Source: Deltaproteobacteria bacterium (GTDB lineage: Bacteria; Desulfobacterota; Desulfobacteria; Desulfobacterales; ETH-SRB1). Taken from it: a stretch of 5,222 nt of DNA. A model generated the notes under the pieces. It was not told the DNA's origin and ran no database searches. It was given only the letters and a program-made list of their open reading frames with translations. Positions 1 to 5,222 of the stretch are shown one piece after another. The stretch's first letter is position 1, and every line of letters begins with the position of its first letter. Both the position numbers and the translations under genes were made by a program. Location: contig DAOURZ010000123.1 in the NCBI GenBank assembly GCA_030627475.1, forward strand, positions 1 to 5,222, given 5' to 3'.

Positions 1-103
1 ATTTGTATGTTTTGATTATTATAATGGAATATGGATAGTAAAATGCCCTAGACTCAATAATTGCTTCTAGGGAATCGTTGATATAAACAGAGCAACCCTT
101 GAA
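1..103. other. Leader region with remnant of a PAS-domain coding sequence
   Basis: No intact gene is visible in this stretch. The last 33 bases (71-103), in frame with the ATG at 104, read GIVDINRATLE. That is the well-known PAS core pattern (usually '...G-I-V-D-x-N-x-A-x-L-E-M-F'), continuing straight into MFQAESKKELL of the next gene. An in-frame TAG at 68-70 cuts it off, and no ATG, GTG or TTG lies between that stop and 104. A neighbouring frame reads NALDSIIASR just upstream (42-71), also plausible PAS sequence, but it has two stops at 36-41. The region therefore looks like a degenerated or rearranged 5' end of the downstream gene rather than a normal intergenic leader. Confidence 0.55.
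20..25 (+). promoter_or_regulatory. Possible -10 element (TATAAT)
   Basis: A perfect TATAAT hexamer lies about 80 bases before the first ATG. A -35 box at normal spacing would fall at or beyond the left edge of the window, so it cannot be judged. There is no TG extension. The local sequence is AT-rich, so chance occurrence is likely. Confidence 0.15.
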
Positions 104-1477
104 ATGTTCCAGGCTGAAAGTAAAAAAGAGCTTCTTGAAAATCTAACGCTGGTTTTCGGGAAAGAATCTTACGAAGTGTTTCAAGATGAGCTTATAGCTC
201 TGGCCGAGGGAAAGAACAACTTTAAGGCAGAGACCGTTAATAAAACGCTTCAAGGCAGTGAACTTCACGTCAGTCTGCTGCTCTCCGTAGTGCCTGGATT
301 TGAAGACTCCTGGTCAAAGATATTTATTACGCTTTCAGACATTACAGAGCAGGTGCGGGCTAGGCACATTCTGCAAGAGAGAGAGGAAATATTTGGAAGT
401 ATTTTCAACCAATCTCCCATAGGAACTGAATTATATGATCCGGAAGGTAATTTGGTTGATGCTAACCCAAAGTGCCTGGAAATATTTGGCGTTCAGAATG
501 TTGAAGCCGTAAAAAGCTTTAGGCTTTTTGAAAATCCGAATATATCCGATAAGGTTAAAAAAAGAATTCGCGCTGGTGAACCGGTAAGTTATGAATTTGA
601 ATTGGATTTTGATAAGGTACGAAAGTTAGATTTATATAAGACAGGCAAAACCGGAAAATTATTTTTGGAGTTTTTTATAACACCTTGTAAAACAAGGGGC
701 TATGAGCAAAATGAATTTCTGGTACACATAATAGATATAACGGAGCGTAAGCAGGCGGAAAAAGAATTGCATCGAGCCAACCGAGCACTCAAAACTTTCA
801 GTGAGTGTAATCAGGCAGTGGTGCGCGCCAGGAAGGAGCCACATTTATTGCATGAGATATGCCGGATTATTGTAGACATTGGAGGATATCATTTGGCGTG
901 GGTCGGCTTTGTCCGGCAGGATGAAGCAAAGACAGTGCAGCCTGTAGCCCAGGCAGGATACGAGGAAGGCTATCTTGATAAGCTGAACATCACCTGGGCA
1001 GATACAAAGCAGGGTCGTGGTCCTACCGGAACGGCTATAAGGACAGGAACACCCATTGTTACAAAGAGCATACTCACTGATCCCAAATACATGCCATGGC
1101 GTGCTGAAGCAAGCAAGCGTGGCTACGAATCCGCAATTGCCCTTCCTTTAATCCACAATGGTCAGACCTTTGGTACGATTAACATCTATGCCAAGGAACC
1201 GGATGCCTTTGATACAGAAGAAATCAACCTGATGATGGAACTTGCAGACGATTTGACCTATGGAATTATGGCACTGCGTACACTTTCCGCACACAAGCAG
1301 GCAGAGGAAGAATTAAAGAAACACCGTGAACGGCTGGAGGAACTGGTCAAGGATCGAACAACCGAACTGAAAAAAAAGGTCGCGGAACTTGAACGCATGA
1401 ATGATCTTTTTGTGGGACGGGAGTTTCGGATAAAGGAACTCAGGGACAGGGTTAAGGAATTGACAATTGATAATTGA
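104..1477 (+). CDS. PAS-PAS-GAF sensory protein without kinase domain, 5'-truncated
   Basis: Soluble 457-residue sensory protein with no membrane segment and no output domain. Residues 1-82 are the rear part of a PAS domain, closing with the ITLSDITEQ strand. Residues about 91-215 are a second PAS (NQSPIGTELYDPEG, later VHIIDITERKQAE). Residues about 229-395 are a GAF_2-type domain (GYHLAWVGF; GRGPTGTAIRTG; IALPLIHNGQTFGTINIY). Residues 396-455 are a coiled coil with the LEELVKDRTTEL and LFVGREFRIKELRD motifs that end many kinase-less PAS/GAF proteins. The ATG at 104 has no visible Shine-Dalgarno, and PAS sequence continues upstream to a TAG at 68-70, so the N-terminus seems lost; the true status could be pseudogene. 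The final residues LTIDN derive from a direct repeat that also supplies the TGA. Its ligands are unknown. By family analogy it would act by contact with a kinase or regulator, possibly those encoded downstream. The domain calls are firm; expression is doubtful. Confidence 0.8.
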   Translation: MFQAESKKELLENLTLVFGKESYEVFQDELIALAEGKNNFKAETVNKTLQGSELHVSLLLSVVPGFEDSWSKIFITLSDITEQVRARHILQEREEIFGSIFNQSPIGTELYDPEGNLVDANPKCLEIFGVQNVEAVKSFRLFENPNISDKVKKRIRAGEPVSYEFELDFDKVRKLDLYKTGKTGKLFLEFFITPCKTRGYEQNEFLVHIIDITERKQAEKELHRANRALKTFSECNQAVVRARKEPHLLHEICRIIVDIGGYHLAWVGFVRQDEAKTVQPVAQAGYEEGYLDKLNITWADTKQGRGPTGTAIRTGTPIVTKSILTDPKYMPWRAEASKRGYESAIALPLIHNGQTFGTINIYAKEPDAFDTEEINLMMELADDLTYGIMALRTLSAHKQAEEELKKHRERLEELVKDRTTELKKKVAELERMNDLFVGREFRIKELRDRVKELTIDN

Positions 1478-1482
1478 CAATT
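1458..1482 (+). repeat. Direct repeat AATTGACAATT x2 across the stop codon
   Basis: Two identical 11-base copies of AATTGACAATT lie at 1458-1468 and 1472-1482, separated by GAT (14-base period). The unit is itself nearly self-complementary (AATTG/CAATT), and the second copy contains the TGA that ends the upstream gene. Each copy contains TTGACA, a perfect -35 hexamer, but no good -10 follows at 16-18 bases. It resembles the short dispersed AT-rich repeats found at gene ends in many environmental genomes. Whether it is dispersed here cannot be seen from one window. Confidence 0.7.
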
Positions 1483-1488
1483 TAAAAA

Positions 1489-1493
1489 AGGAG
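1489..1493 (+). promoter_or_regulatory. Ribosome binding site AGGAG for the 1501 gene
   Basis: AGGAG lies 7 bases before the ATG at 1501, after an A-rich run. It fixes the start at 1501 rather than the ATG at 1508, which opens a different, overlapping frame without a matching site. Confidence 0.75.
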
Positions 1494-1500
1494 CTAAACG

Positions 1501-1872
1501 ATGAAAATTGTCTATAGTTTTACAATTTTTTTTCTTGTTCTGTTTGGTACATTTTTTCTGCCGGCTCAAGCTAATAACGAGATTCGAACTGATAAAAGAC
1601 CGCTTTATCACTTTGGCACTCCGCCCTATCAGAAAGGGCAGGCAATTGATGAAATACGGACTTTGTATAAACCAATCTTTAGAACACCGCCGATCCCGCA
1701 CCAGGCCATTGTGGCACACCCTTCATTGCCTGATCATATAAAGCATAAAATTCAGAAGGTTCTGCCCATGATTGATCCATCCTTGTTAAAAGGTTTACAA
1801 AATGCAGGGTTTGCAATCCGGCCTGACAGCTTTTATGATGGAATACGTTTATTGCTTGAAGAGAAAAAATAA
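1501..1872 (+). CDS. Internally deleted PhnD-like periplasmic binding protein (secreted stub)
   Basis: 123 residues. Residues 1-24 form a signal peptide: one early Lys, a long hydrophobic core, and an AQA cleavage motif. Residues 35-60 (LYHFGTPPYQKGQAIDEIRTLYKPIF) resemble the first strand and helix of PhnD-type phosphate/phosphonate-class ABC binding proteins (PF12974 family). Residues 61-117 (RTPPIPHQAIVAHPSLPDHI and on to DSFYDGIR) resemble the C-terminal part of the same family. Full proteins are about 280-300 residues, so roughly 170-190 residues of the ligand-binding core are missing, with an apparent join near residue 60 (about 1681). The reading frame, strong ribosome site and signal peptide remain. 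It lies 23 bases before a sensor kinase, an arrangement known for binding proteins that feed a kinase. The stub cannot form the two-lobed ligand pocket and is probably non-functional or repurposed. The family assignment comes from motif memory, not a search. Confidence 0.75.
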   Translation: MKIVYSFTIFFLVLFGTFFLPAQANNEIRTDKRPLYHFGTPPYQKGQAIDEIRTLYKPIFRTPPIPHQAIVAHPSLPDHIKHKIQKVLPMIDPSLLKGLQNAGFAIRPDSFYDGIRLLLEEKK

Positions 1873-1895
1873 TAATCTGAGTTACGGGTTGTAGT

Positions 1896-3728
1896 ATGGT
1901 GAACCTTCGAACCAAGTTGCTGATTCCAGTCCTTTTGACGGCGCTACTCGCAGTAGCCGGTATCGTTTACATTTCGATATTGCAGTATCAGTTGTTCCGG
2001 CACCAGACTGAACACCGCATGATGGGGCATAAACAACATTTACATCTTTTGATAGGTAATCTTCAGAAAAAATCACATGAACTCATAGAATTATTGAGCA
2101 ATAAGTGGCGTTTCCTGGACAGCATATCTGCAGGGAATATGGATATTTTGTTGAACGAAATAACTCCATTTCACAAAAATCGGCAGTATGATTTTATTGC
2201 GGTATATAACATGGAGGGCATAACAATTGCCCGAGGTGATTCTCCCGATCATTTTGGTATGCTTGATGATTTATATGAGCATATCATGAAGGCGAAAAAA
2301 GGAGAAACAAGAAAATCTTTTGTGACATTATACGATAACAAATTGCTCTTATTGGAACTGAAACGCCTTGAGACGAGTTACAGACCTATTGGGTTTCTTG
2401 CTGTCGGACAATATCTTGATGAGAAAACGGTGAATATTTTTGTACAAGTACATCAATTATATCTGGGGTTTCAATATAAAGATGCTGAGGTATGTTTCAA
2501 TAATTCAATACTACCTGCAAACATAGATAAAAACCGGTTTCAGGTTGAATTTACAGATGAATTGGGTCAGGATTCTCCTTTATCTGCAATTTTATGGGAA
2601 GATACATCCAAACTCAGGTCAAAATTCCGGCATAATTTTTTCATTGTGATGATCGTACTCGTGCTGGCAAGCTACGTGGTAATCTACTTTTCACGACGGA
2701 TTTTTGTGAACACCGTAAATACTTTGGATAAAGCTCGTACATCTGCCGAAAGAGCGCTTTTTGAGCGAAAACAGGCAGAAGAAGCATTGAAACAACTAAA
2801 TGAGGCATTGGAGGAACGTGTTCAAGAGCGTACACAAGACCTGAAGGCCGAAATTTTCGAGCACAAACAAGCGGAAGGGGAATTAAAAAAATATCAAGAC
2901 CATCTGGAAGAATTGGTGGAAGACCGCACAAATGAACTTAAGAAAAAGACAGATAAAATCGAAGAATCCCGCAAAGCCCTCACTTATCTTGTTGAGGATG
3001 TAAACGAAGCAGGGGAAGAGCTCCGAAAAGTAAATATGGAATATTCCGCTGCAAACAAAGAGCTGAAGGAATTTGCCTATATTGTATCCCATGATCTAAA
3101 AGCACCGTTGCGAGCTATCAGCCAGCTAACCCAATGGATTTCAGAGGACTATTCCGAAGCATTCGACGATGACGGCAAAATGCAGATGGATTTGATCCTG
3201 AAAAGAGTCAAGCGCATGAACAGCCTTATTGATGGTATCCTGCGTTACTCACGCGTCGGTCAAATCAGAAAAAAAGAAGAACGCCTGGATCTGAATCTTC
3301 TTGTCAATGAGGTTATTGACAACATTGCGCCGCCGGATAATATTCAGATAATATTCGAAAACAAACTACCCGTGATCTTCAGGGATTCCATACGTATGGA
3401 ACAGGTTTTTCAAAATCTTATTGGAAATGCCATAAAATTTATGGATAAGGGTGAGGGTATTATCAAGGTGGGATGTGTAGACGATGGCGCATACTGGAAC
3501 TTCAGCGTTTCCGATAACGGTCCTGGAATCGACAAGAGATATCATGATAAAATCTTCCGGATATTCCAGACACTGGTGCCACGTGATGAGCACGAAAGCA
3601 CCGGAATCGGTCTGGCTCTGGTTAAAAAAATTATTGGGCAATATGGTGGTTCTGTCTCGGTAGAGTCGGAAGCAGGTCATGGGGCCACATTCTTTTTCAC
3701 ATTGCCGAAAAAAGGAGAAAAAATATGA
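1896..3728 (+). CDS. Membrane sensor histidine kinase with periplasmic CHASE4/Cache-like sensor
   Basis: 610 residues. An inner-membrane segment at about 8-29 and a second at about 248-266 (FFIVMIVLVLASYVVIYF) flank a periplasmic domain of about 220 residues; YDFIAVYNMEGITIARGDSP at 98-117 suggests a CHASE4- or Cache-type sensor. No HAMP domain is evident. A long coiled coil (about 275-390) contains a 32-residue tandem repeat. HisKA follows with FAYIVSHDLKAPLR, phospho-acceptor His399. The ATPase domain is complete: N box NLIGNAIKF (Asn511), G1 DNGPG (540-544), F box KIFRIF (552-557) and G2 TGIGLAL (569-575). It should autophosphorylate and transfer to the regulator encoded at 3725, which overlaps its stop by ATGA. 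The kinase type matches the phytochrome-like group that pairs with Rcp1-type regulators. The start has only a weak site (ACGGG), so translation may depend on coupling to the upstream gene 23 bases away. Ligand unknown. Confidence 0.92.
   Translation: MVNLRTKLLIPVLLTALLAVAGIVYISILQYQLFRHQTEHRMMGHKQHLHLLIGNLQKKSHELIELLSNKWRFLDSISAGNMDILLNEITPFHKNRQYDFIAVYNMEGITIARGDSPDHFGMLDDLYEHIMKAKKGETRKSFVTLYDNKLLLLELKRLETSYRPIGFLAVGQYLDEKTVNIFVQVHQLYLGFQYKDAEVCFNNSILPANIDKNRFQVEFTDELGQDSPLSAILWEDTSKLRSKFRHNFFIVMIVLVLASYVVIYFSRRIFVNTVNTLDKARTSAERALFERKQAEEALKQLNEALEERVQERTQDLKAEIFEHKQAEGELKKYQDHLEELVEDRTNELKKKTDKIEESRKALTYLVEDVNEAGEELRKVNMEYSAANKELKEFAYIVSHDLKAPLRAISQLTQWISEDYSEAFDDDGKMQMDLILKRVKRMNSLIDGILRYSRVGQIRKKEERLDLNLLVNEVIDNIAPPDNIQIIFENKLPVIFRDSIRMEQVFQNLIGNAIKFMDKGEGIIKVGCVDDGAYWNFSVSDNGPGIDKRYHDKIFRIFQTLVPRDEHESTGIGLALVKKIIGQYGGSVSVESEAGHGATFFFTLPKKGEKI
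2760..2951 (+). repeat. Tandem 32-residue coiled-coil repeat inside the sensor kinase
   Basis: Kinase residues 289-320 and 321-352 are two adjacent units, FERKQAEEALKQ...ERVQERTQDL and FEHKQAEGELKK...EELVEDRTNEL. Aligned without gaps they match at 16 of 32 positions. The DNA has diverged more, so this is an old duplication. Thirty-two residues do not fit an even number of heptads, so the unit carries a stutter, as is common in signalling helices that link sensor and kinase. Confidence 0.75.
3713..3717 (+). promoter_or_regulatory. Ribosome binding site AGGAG for the response regulator
   Basis: AGGAG sits inside the last codons of the kinase gene, 7 bases before the ATG at 3725. Together with the ATGA overlap it shows that kinase and regulator are translationally linked yet can initiate strongly. 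Confidence 0.8.
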
Positions 3729-4138
3729 GAAGTCCCAAGTCAATTCTTTTGGTTGAAGACGACAGGGTTGATGCCATGACGGTTAAACGGGCATTGAAAG
3801 AAATTAAAGTCACCAACAGGCTGGATATTGTAAATAATGGTGAGGAAGCACTAACTTTTCTGAAAAATTCTGAAAACAAAAAGCCGGGTATCATTTTACT
3901 TGATTTAAATATGCCCAGGATGAATGGCATCGAATTTCTGAAAATAGCCAAAAAAGACGAGAGACTTAAAAAAATTCCTGTCATTGTTCTAACAACATCA
4001 AAAGAAGATCAGGATAAGGTTGACAGTTTTAATTTAGGGGTTTCAGGGTACATGATCAAGCCGGTTGATTACCGGAAATTTGTTGAGGTTGTAAAAACAA
4101 TTGACCTGTACTGGACATTAAGTGAGCTGCCGGATTAA
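3725..4138 (+). CDS. Rcp1-type single-domain response regulator
   Basis: 137-residue stand-alone receiver domain with no DNA-binding or enzymatic output. The acidic pair is Glu11-Asp12-Asp13 (LLVEDD), the phospho-acceptor is Asp60 (LLDLNMPRMNG), the switch residue is Thr90 (VIVLTTS), and the conserved lysine is Lys112 (MIKPVD). The C-terminal end, FVEVVKTIDLYWTLSELP, is characteristic of the Rcp1 group of regulators first described as partners of cyanobacterial phytochrome Cph1. The gene begins within the stop codon of the kinase (ATGA), so the kinase at 1896 is its likely phosphodonor. Without an output domain it should act by protein contact or as a phosphate shuttle, conceivably toward the REC-PAS-kinase downstream; that last link is inference. 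All key residues are present and the length is normal. Confidence 0.95.
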   Translation: MRSPKSILLVEDDRVDAMTVKRALKEIKVTNRLDIVNNGEEALTFLKNSENKKPGIILLDLNMPRMNGIEFLKIAKKDERLKKIPVIVLTTSKEDQDKVDSFNLGVSGYMIKPVDYRKFVEVVKTIDLYWTLSELPD

Positions 4139-4259
4139 TAAGGAACGTGGACAAAATAATTTCCCCATTCTATGAATCACGGCTTCAGGCCACCTTTGAC
4201 CCAAATCTATGCACCTGCTTGCGGAAGTTAATTTGTTTCCCGTTCCTAAGGAGAAAATT
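4139..4259 (+). other. Intergenic gap between the two receiver genes
   Basis: 121 bases with no RNA gene, clear promoter or clear terminator. A 7-base inverted pair, AGGAACG at 4141-4147 and CGTTCCT at 4241-4247, brackets most of the gap. The arms are far apart and have no U-run, so they do not look like a terminator. A 38-codon GTG frame (4147-4263) overlaps the next start by ATGA, but its composition is not convincing. The gap is longer than the others in the cluster, so the next gene could have its own promoter or be a later neighbour. Confidence 0.5.
4248..4253 (+). promoter_or_regulatory. Ribosome binding site AAGGAG for the REC-PAS kinase
   Basis: AAGGAG lies 6 bases before the ATG at 4260 and fixes the start. 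The receiver motif LLVEDD begins ten residues later, as expected for an N-terminal receiver domain. Confidence 0.8.
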
Positions 4260-5222
4260 ATGAAAAACAGCAAAATTCGTATTCTTCTTGTAGAAGACGA
4301 CAAGGTTGATCAGATGGCGTTTGAGAGGTTCGCCGGAAGTGGGAACCTGCCTTATGATTACACCATTGCCGGGTCAGTTGCTGAGGCCAAAAAGATTTTA
4401 AAATCAATCAGCTTTGATATCATTATTTCGGATTATAGCCTTGGAGACGGAACATTCTTTGAACTTTTTGATCAATTCAAAGAACTCCCGGTTATTGTTA
4501 CGACCGGTACCGGTAACGAGGAAGTTGCTGTAGAGGCTATGAAGTTAGGGGCATGCGATTATCTGATCAAAGATCCCGAAGGCAATTACCTCAAAACTCT
4601 TCCGTCCACCGTGGAACTTGCGCTTAAACGGAAACAGAACGAAAAGGAATTGCAAAACTACCACGAACGACTTGAATCCATGGTAAAGGAACGAACAGCC
4701 TCATTGCAGGCTGAAATCGTTGAGCGTAAGCGGGCAGAGGAGGCACTAAAGGAGAGCGAGGAGAAATATCGGGCTATGATGGAAGCAATGAAAGAGTCAG
4801 TCTTTATTTGCTCTCCGGATTATCGAATTGAATATATGAACCCGACTATGATCAAAAGGACAGGGCGTGATGCCACAGGAGAGATTTGTTTCAAAGCCTT
4901 GCACGATCTGGATAAAAAATGTCCATGGTGTATGAACGATAAAGCACAGGCAAATGAGCATGTTGAGACAGATATTGTTAGCCCGAAGGACAACCGTTCT
5001 TACCATGTTTCCCAAACCCCCATTATGCACAGGGATGGAGCTGTCTCAAAGATGACTATTCTTAGAGATACTACTGATTTGATAAAATTGGAAGGCCAAC
5101 TCCGCCATGCCCAGAAAATGGAAGCCATCGGCTCACTGGCCGGAGGCATTGCCCACGATTTCAACAATGTCCTCTTCGCAATTATAGGGTACACGGAATT
5201 ATCCATAGACTCTGTGCCTGAA
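4260..5222 (+). CDS. REC-coil-PAS-histidine kinase, 3' end beyond window
   Basis: 321 residues are visible and the frame is open at the window edge. Residues 1-125 are a receiver domain: LLVEDD with Asp13/Asp14, phospho-acceptor Asp58 in IISDYSLGDG, Thr81/Thr82, and Lys104 in YLIKD. Residues 125-167 are a coiled coil of the same type as in the two upstream sensor genes (LESMVKERTASL, VERKRAEEALKESEEKY). Residues 168-275 are a PAS domain with Cys210 and a CPWC motif at 221-224. HisKA begins at about 280 with KMEAIGSLAGGIAHDFNN, His299 being the phospho-acceptor; this 'GGIAHDFNN' form is typical of NtrB-like kinases. The ATPase domain, and possibly a C-terminal receiver, should follow outside the window. 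An N-terminal receiver on a kinase suggests that it takes phosphate or a signal from another kinase, perhaps the one at 1896. Soluble, no membrane segment seen. Confidence 0.92.
   Translation, partial: MKNSKIRILLVEDDKVDQMAFERFAGSGNLPYDYTIAGSVAEAKKILKSISFDIIISDYSLGDGTFFELFDQFKELPVIVTTGTGNEEVAVEAMKLGACDYLIKDPEGNYLKTLPSTVELALKRKQNEKELQNYHERLESMVKERTASLQAEIVERKRAEEALKESEEKYRAMMEAMKESVFICSPDYRIEYMNPTMIKRTGRDATGEICFKALHDLDKKCPWCMNDKAQANEHVETDIVSPKDNRSYHVSQTPIMHRDGAVSKMTILRDTTDLIKLEGQLRHAQKMEAIGSLAGGIAHDFNNVLFAIIGYTELSIDSVPE

Noticed and set aside
1460..1502. TTGACA hexamers in the repeat as a -35 for the binding-protein/kinase operon
   Set aside because: No acceptable -10 lies 16-18 bases after either copy (TTAAAA-like and AACGAT only), so an internal promoter is not supported.
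1258..1719. Long reverse-strand open frame of 153 codons spanning the end of the PAS-GAF gene and the stub
   Set aside because: It is antisense to two better supported genes, its product is Ser/Arg-rich low-complexity sequence (a mirror of the Lys/Glu-rich coil), and part of it is just the translated repeat.
1508..1741. Alternative + frame starting at the ATG at 1508
   Set aside because: The frame from 1501 has the correctly spaced AGGAG, a signal peptide and family motifs; the 1508 frame has none of these after its hydrophobic start.
3366..3743. Reverse-strand open frame of 125 codons opposite the kinase ATPase domain
   Set aside because: The sense strand encodes complete kinase motifs here; the antisense product has no family pattern.
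4141..4247. Inverted pair AGGAACG / CGTTCCT as a terminator or operator
   Set aside because: The arms are 7 bases with a 93-base loop and no T-run, and one arm touches a ribosome site, so chance is the simplest reading.
4147..4263. Small GTG-started frame of 38 codons that overlaps the next start by ATGA
   Set aside because: Its start is only 2-3 bases after a possible AGGA, and the product has no recognisable pattern and is Cys/Arg/Phe-rich at its end, like translated non-coding DNA. The overlap could be chance.

Overview
The window is one strand-consistent block of signal-transduction genes, all on the + strand. It looks like the chromosome of a Gram-negative environmental bacterium rich in two-component systems. 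The evidence is a signal peptide followed by a periplasmic-binding-protein remnant, a two-pass sensor kinase, strong AAGGAG-type ribosome sites, moderate AT-richness, and PAS/GAF proteins joined by 'ERT-x-EL' coiled coils. That protein style is common in Desulfobacterota, Nitrospirota and anammox Planctomycetes. I cannot assign a genus from the sequence, and this lineage guess is weak.

Layout: positions 1-103 hold no intact gene, but the last 33 bases (71-103) still encode the middle of a PAS domain in frame with the next ORF, directly after an in-frame TAG. Positions 104-1477 encode a PAS-PAS-GAF-coiled-coil protein without a kinase domain and apparently missing its N-terminus. Its last codons are made of a short direct repeat (AATTGACAATT twice, 1458-1482). 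Positions 1501-1872 encode a 123-residue secreted protein that reads as the two ends of a PhnD-like periplasmic binding protein joined in frame, with the middle missing. Positions 1896-3728 encode a membrane sensor histidine kinase with a periplasmic sensor region and complete catalytic motifs. Positions 3725-4138 encode a single-domain Rcp1-type response regulator, coupled by an ATGA overlap. After a 121-base gap, 4260-5222 is the start of a REC-coil-PAS-histidine kinase that runs off the window.

Working model (inference): 1501-4138 descends from a binding protein / sensor kinase / response regulator operon in which the binding protein has collapsed to a stub, while the kinase and regulator stay intact. 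The REC-PAS-kinase downstream could be a further phosphorelay partner. The most interesting points are the internally deleted binding protein, the decapitated PAS protein with a repeat-derived tail, the shared coiled-coil module across three genes, and a three-cysteine PAS domain in the last gene. I see no RNA gene, CRISPR array, insertion sequence or convincing terminator, and no clearly new biological system.
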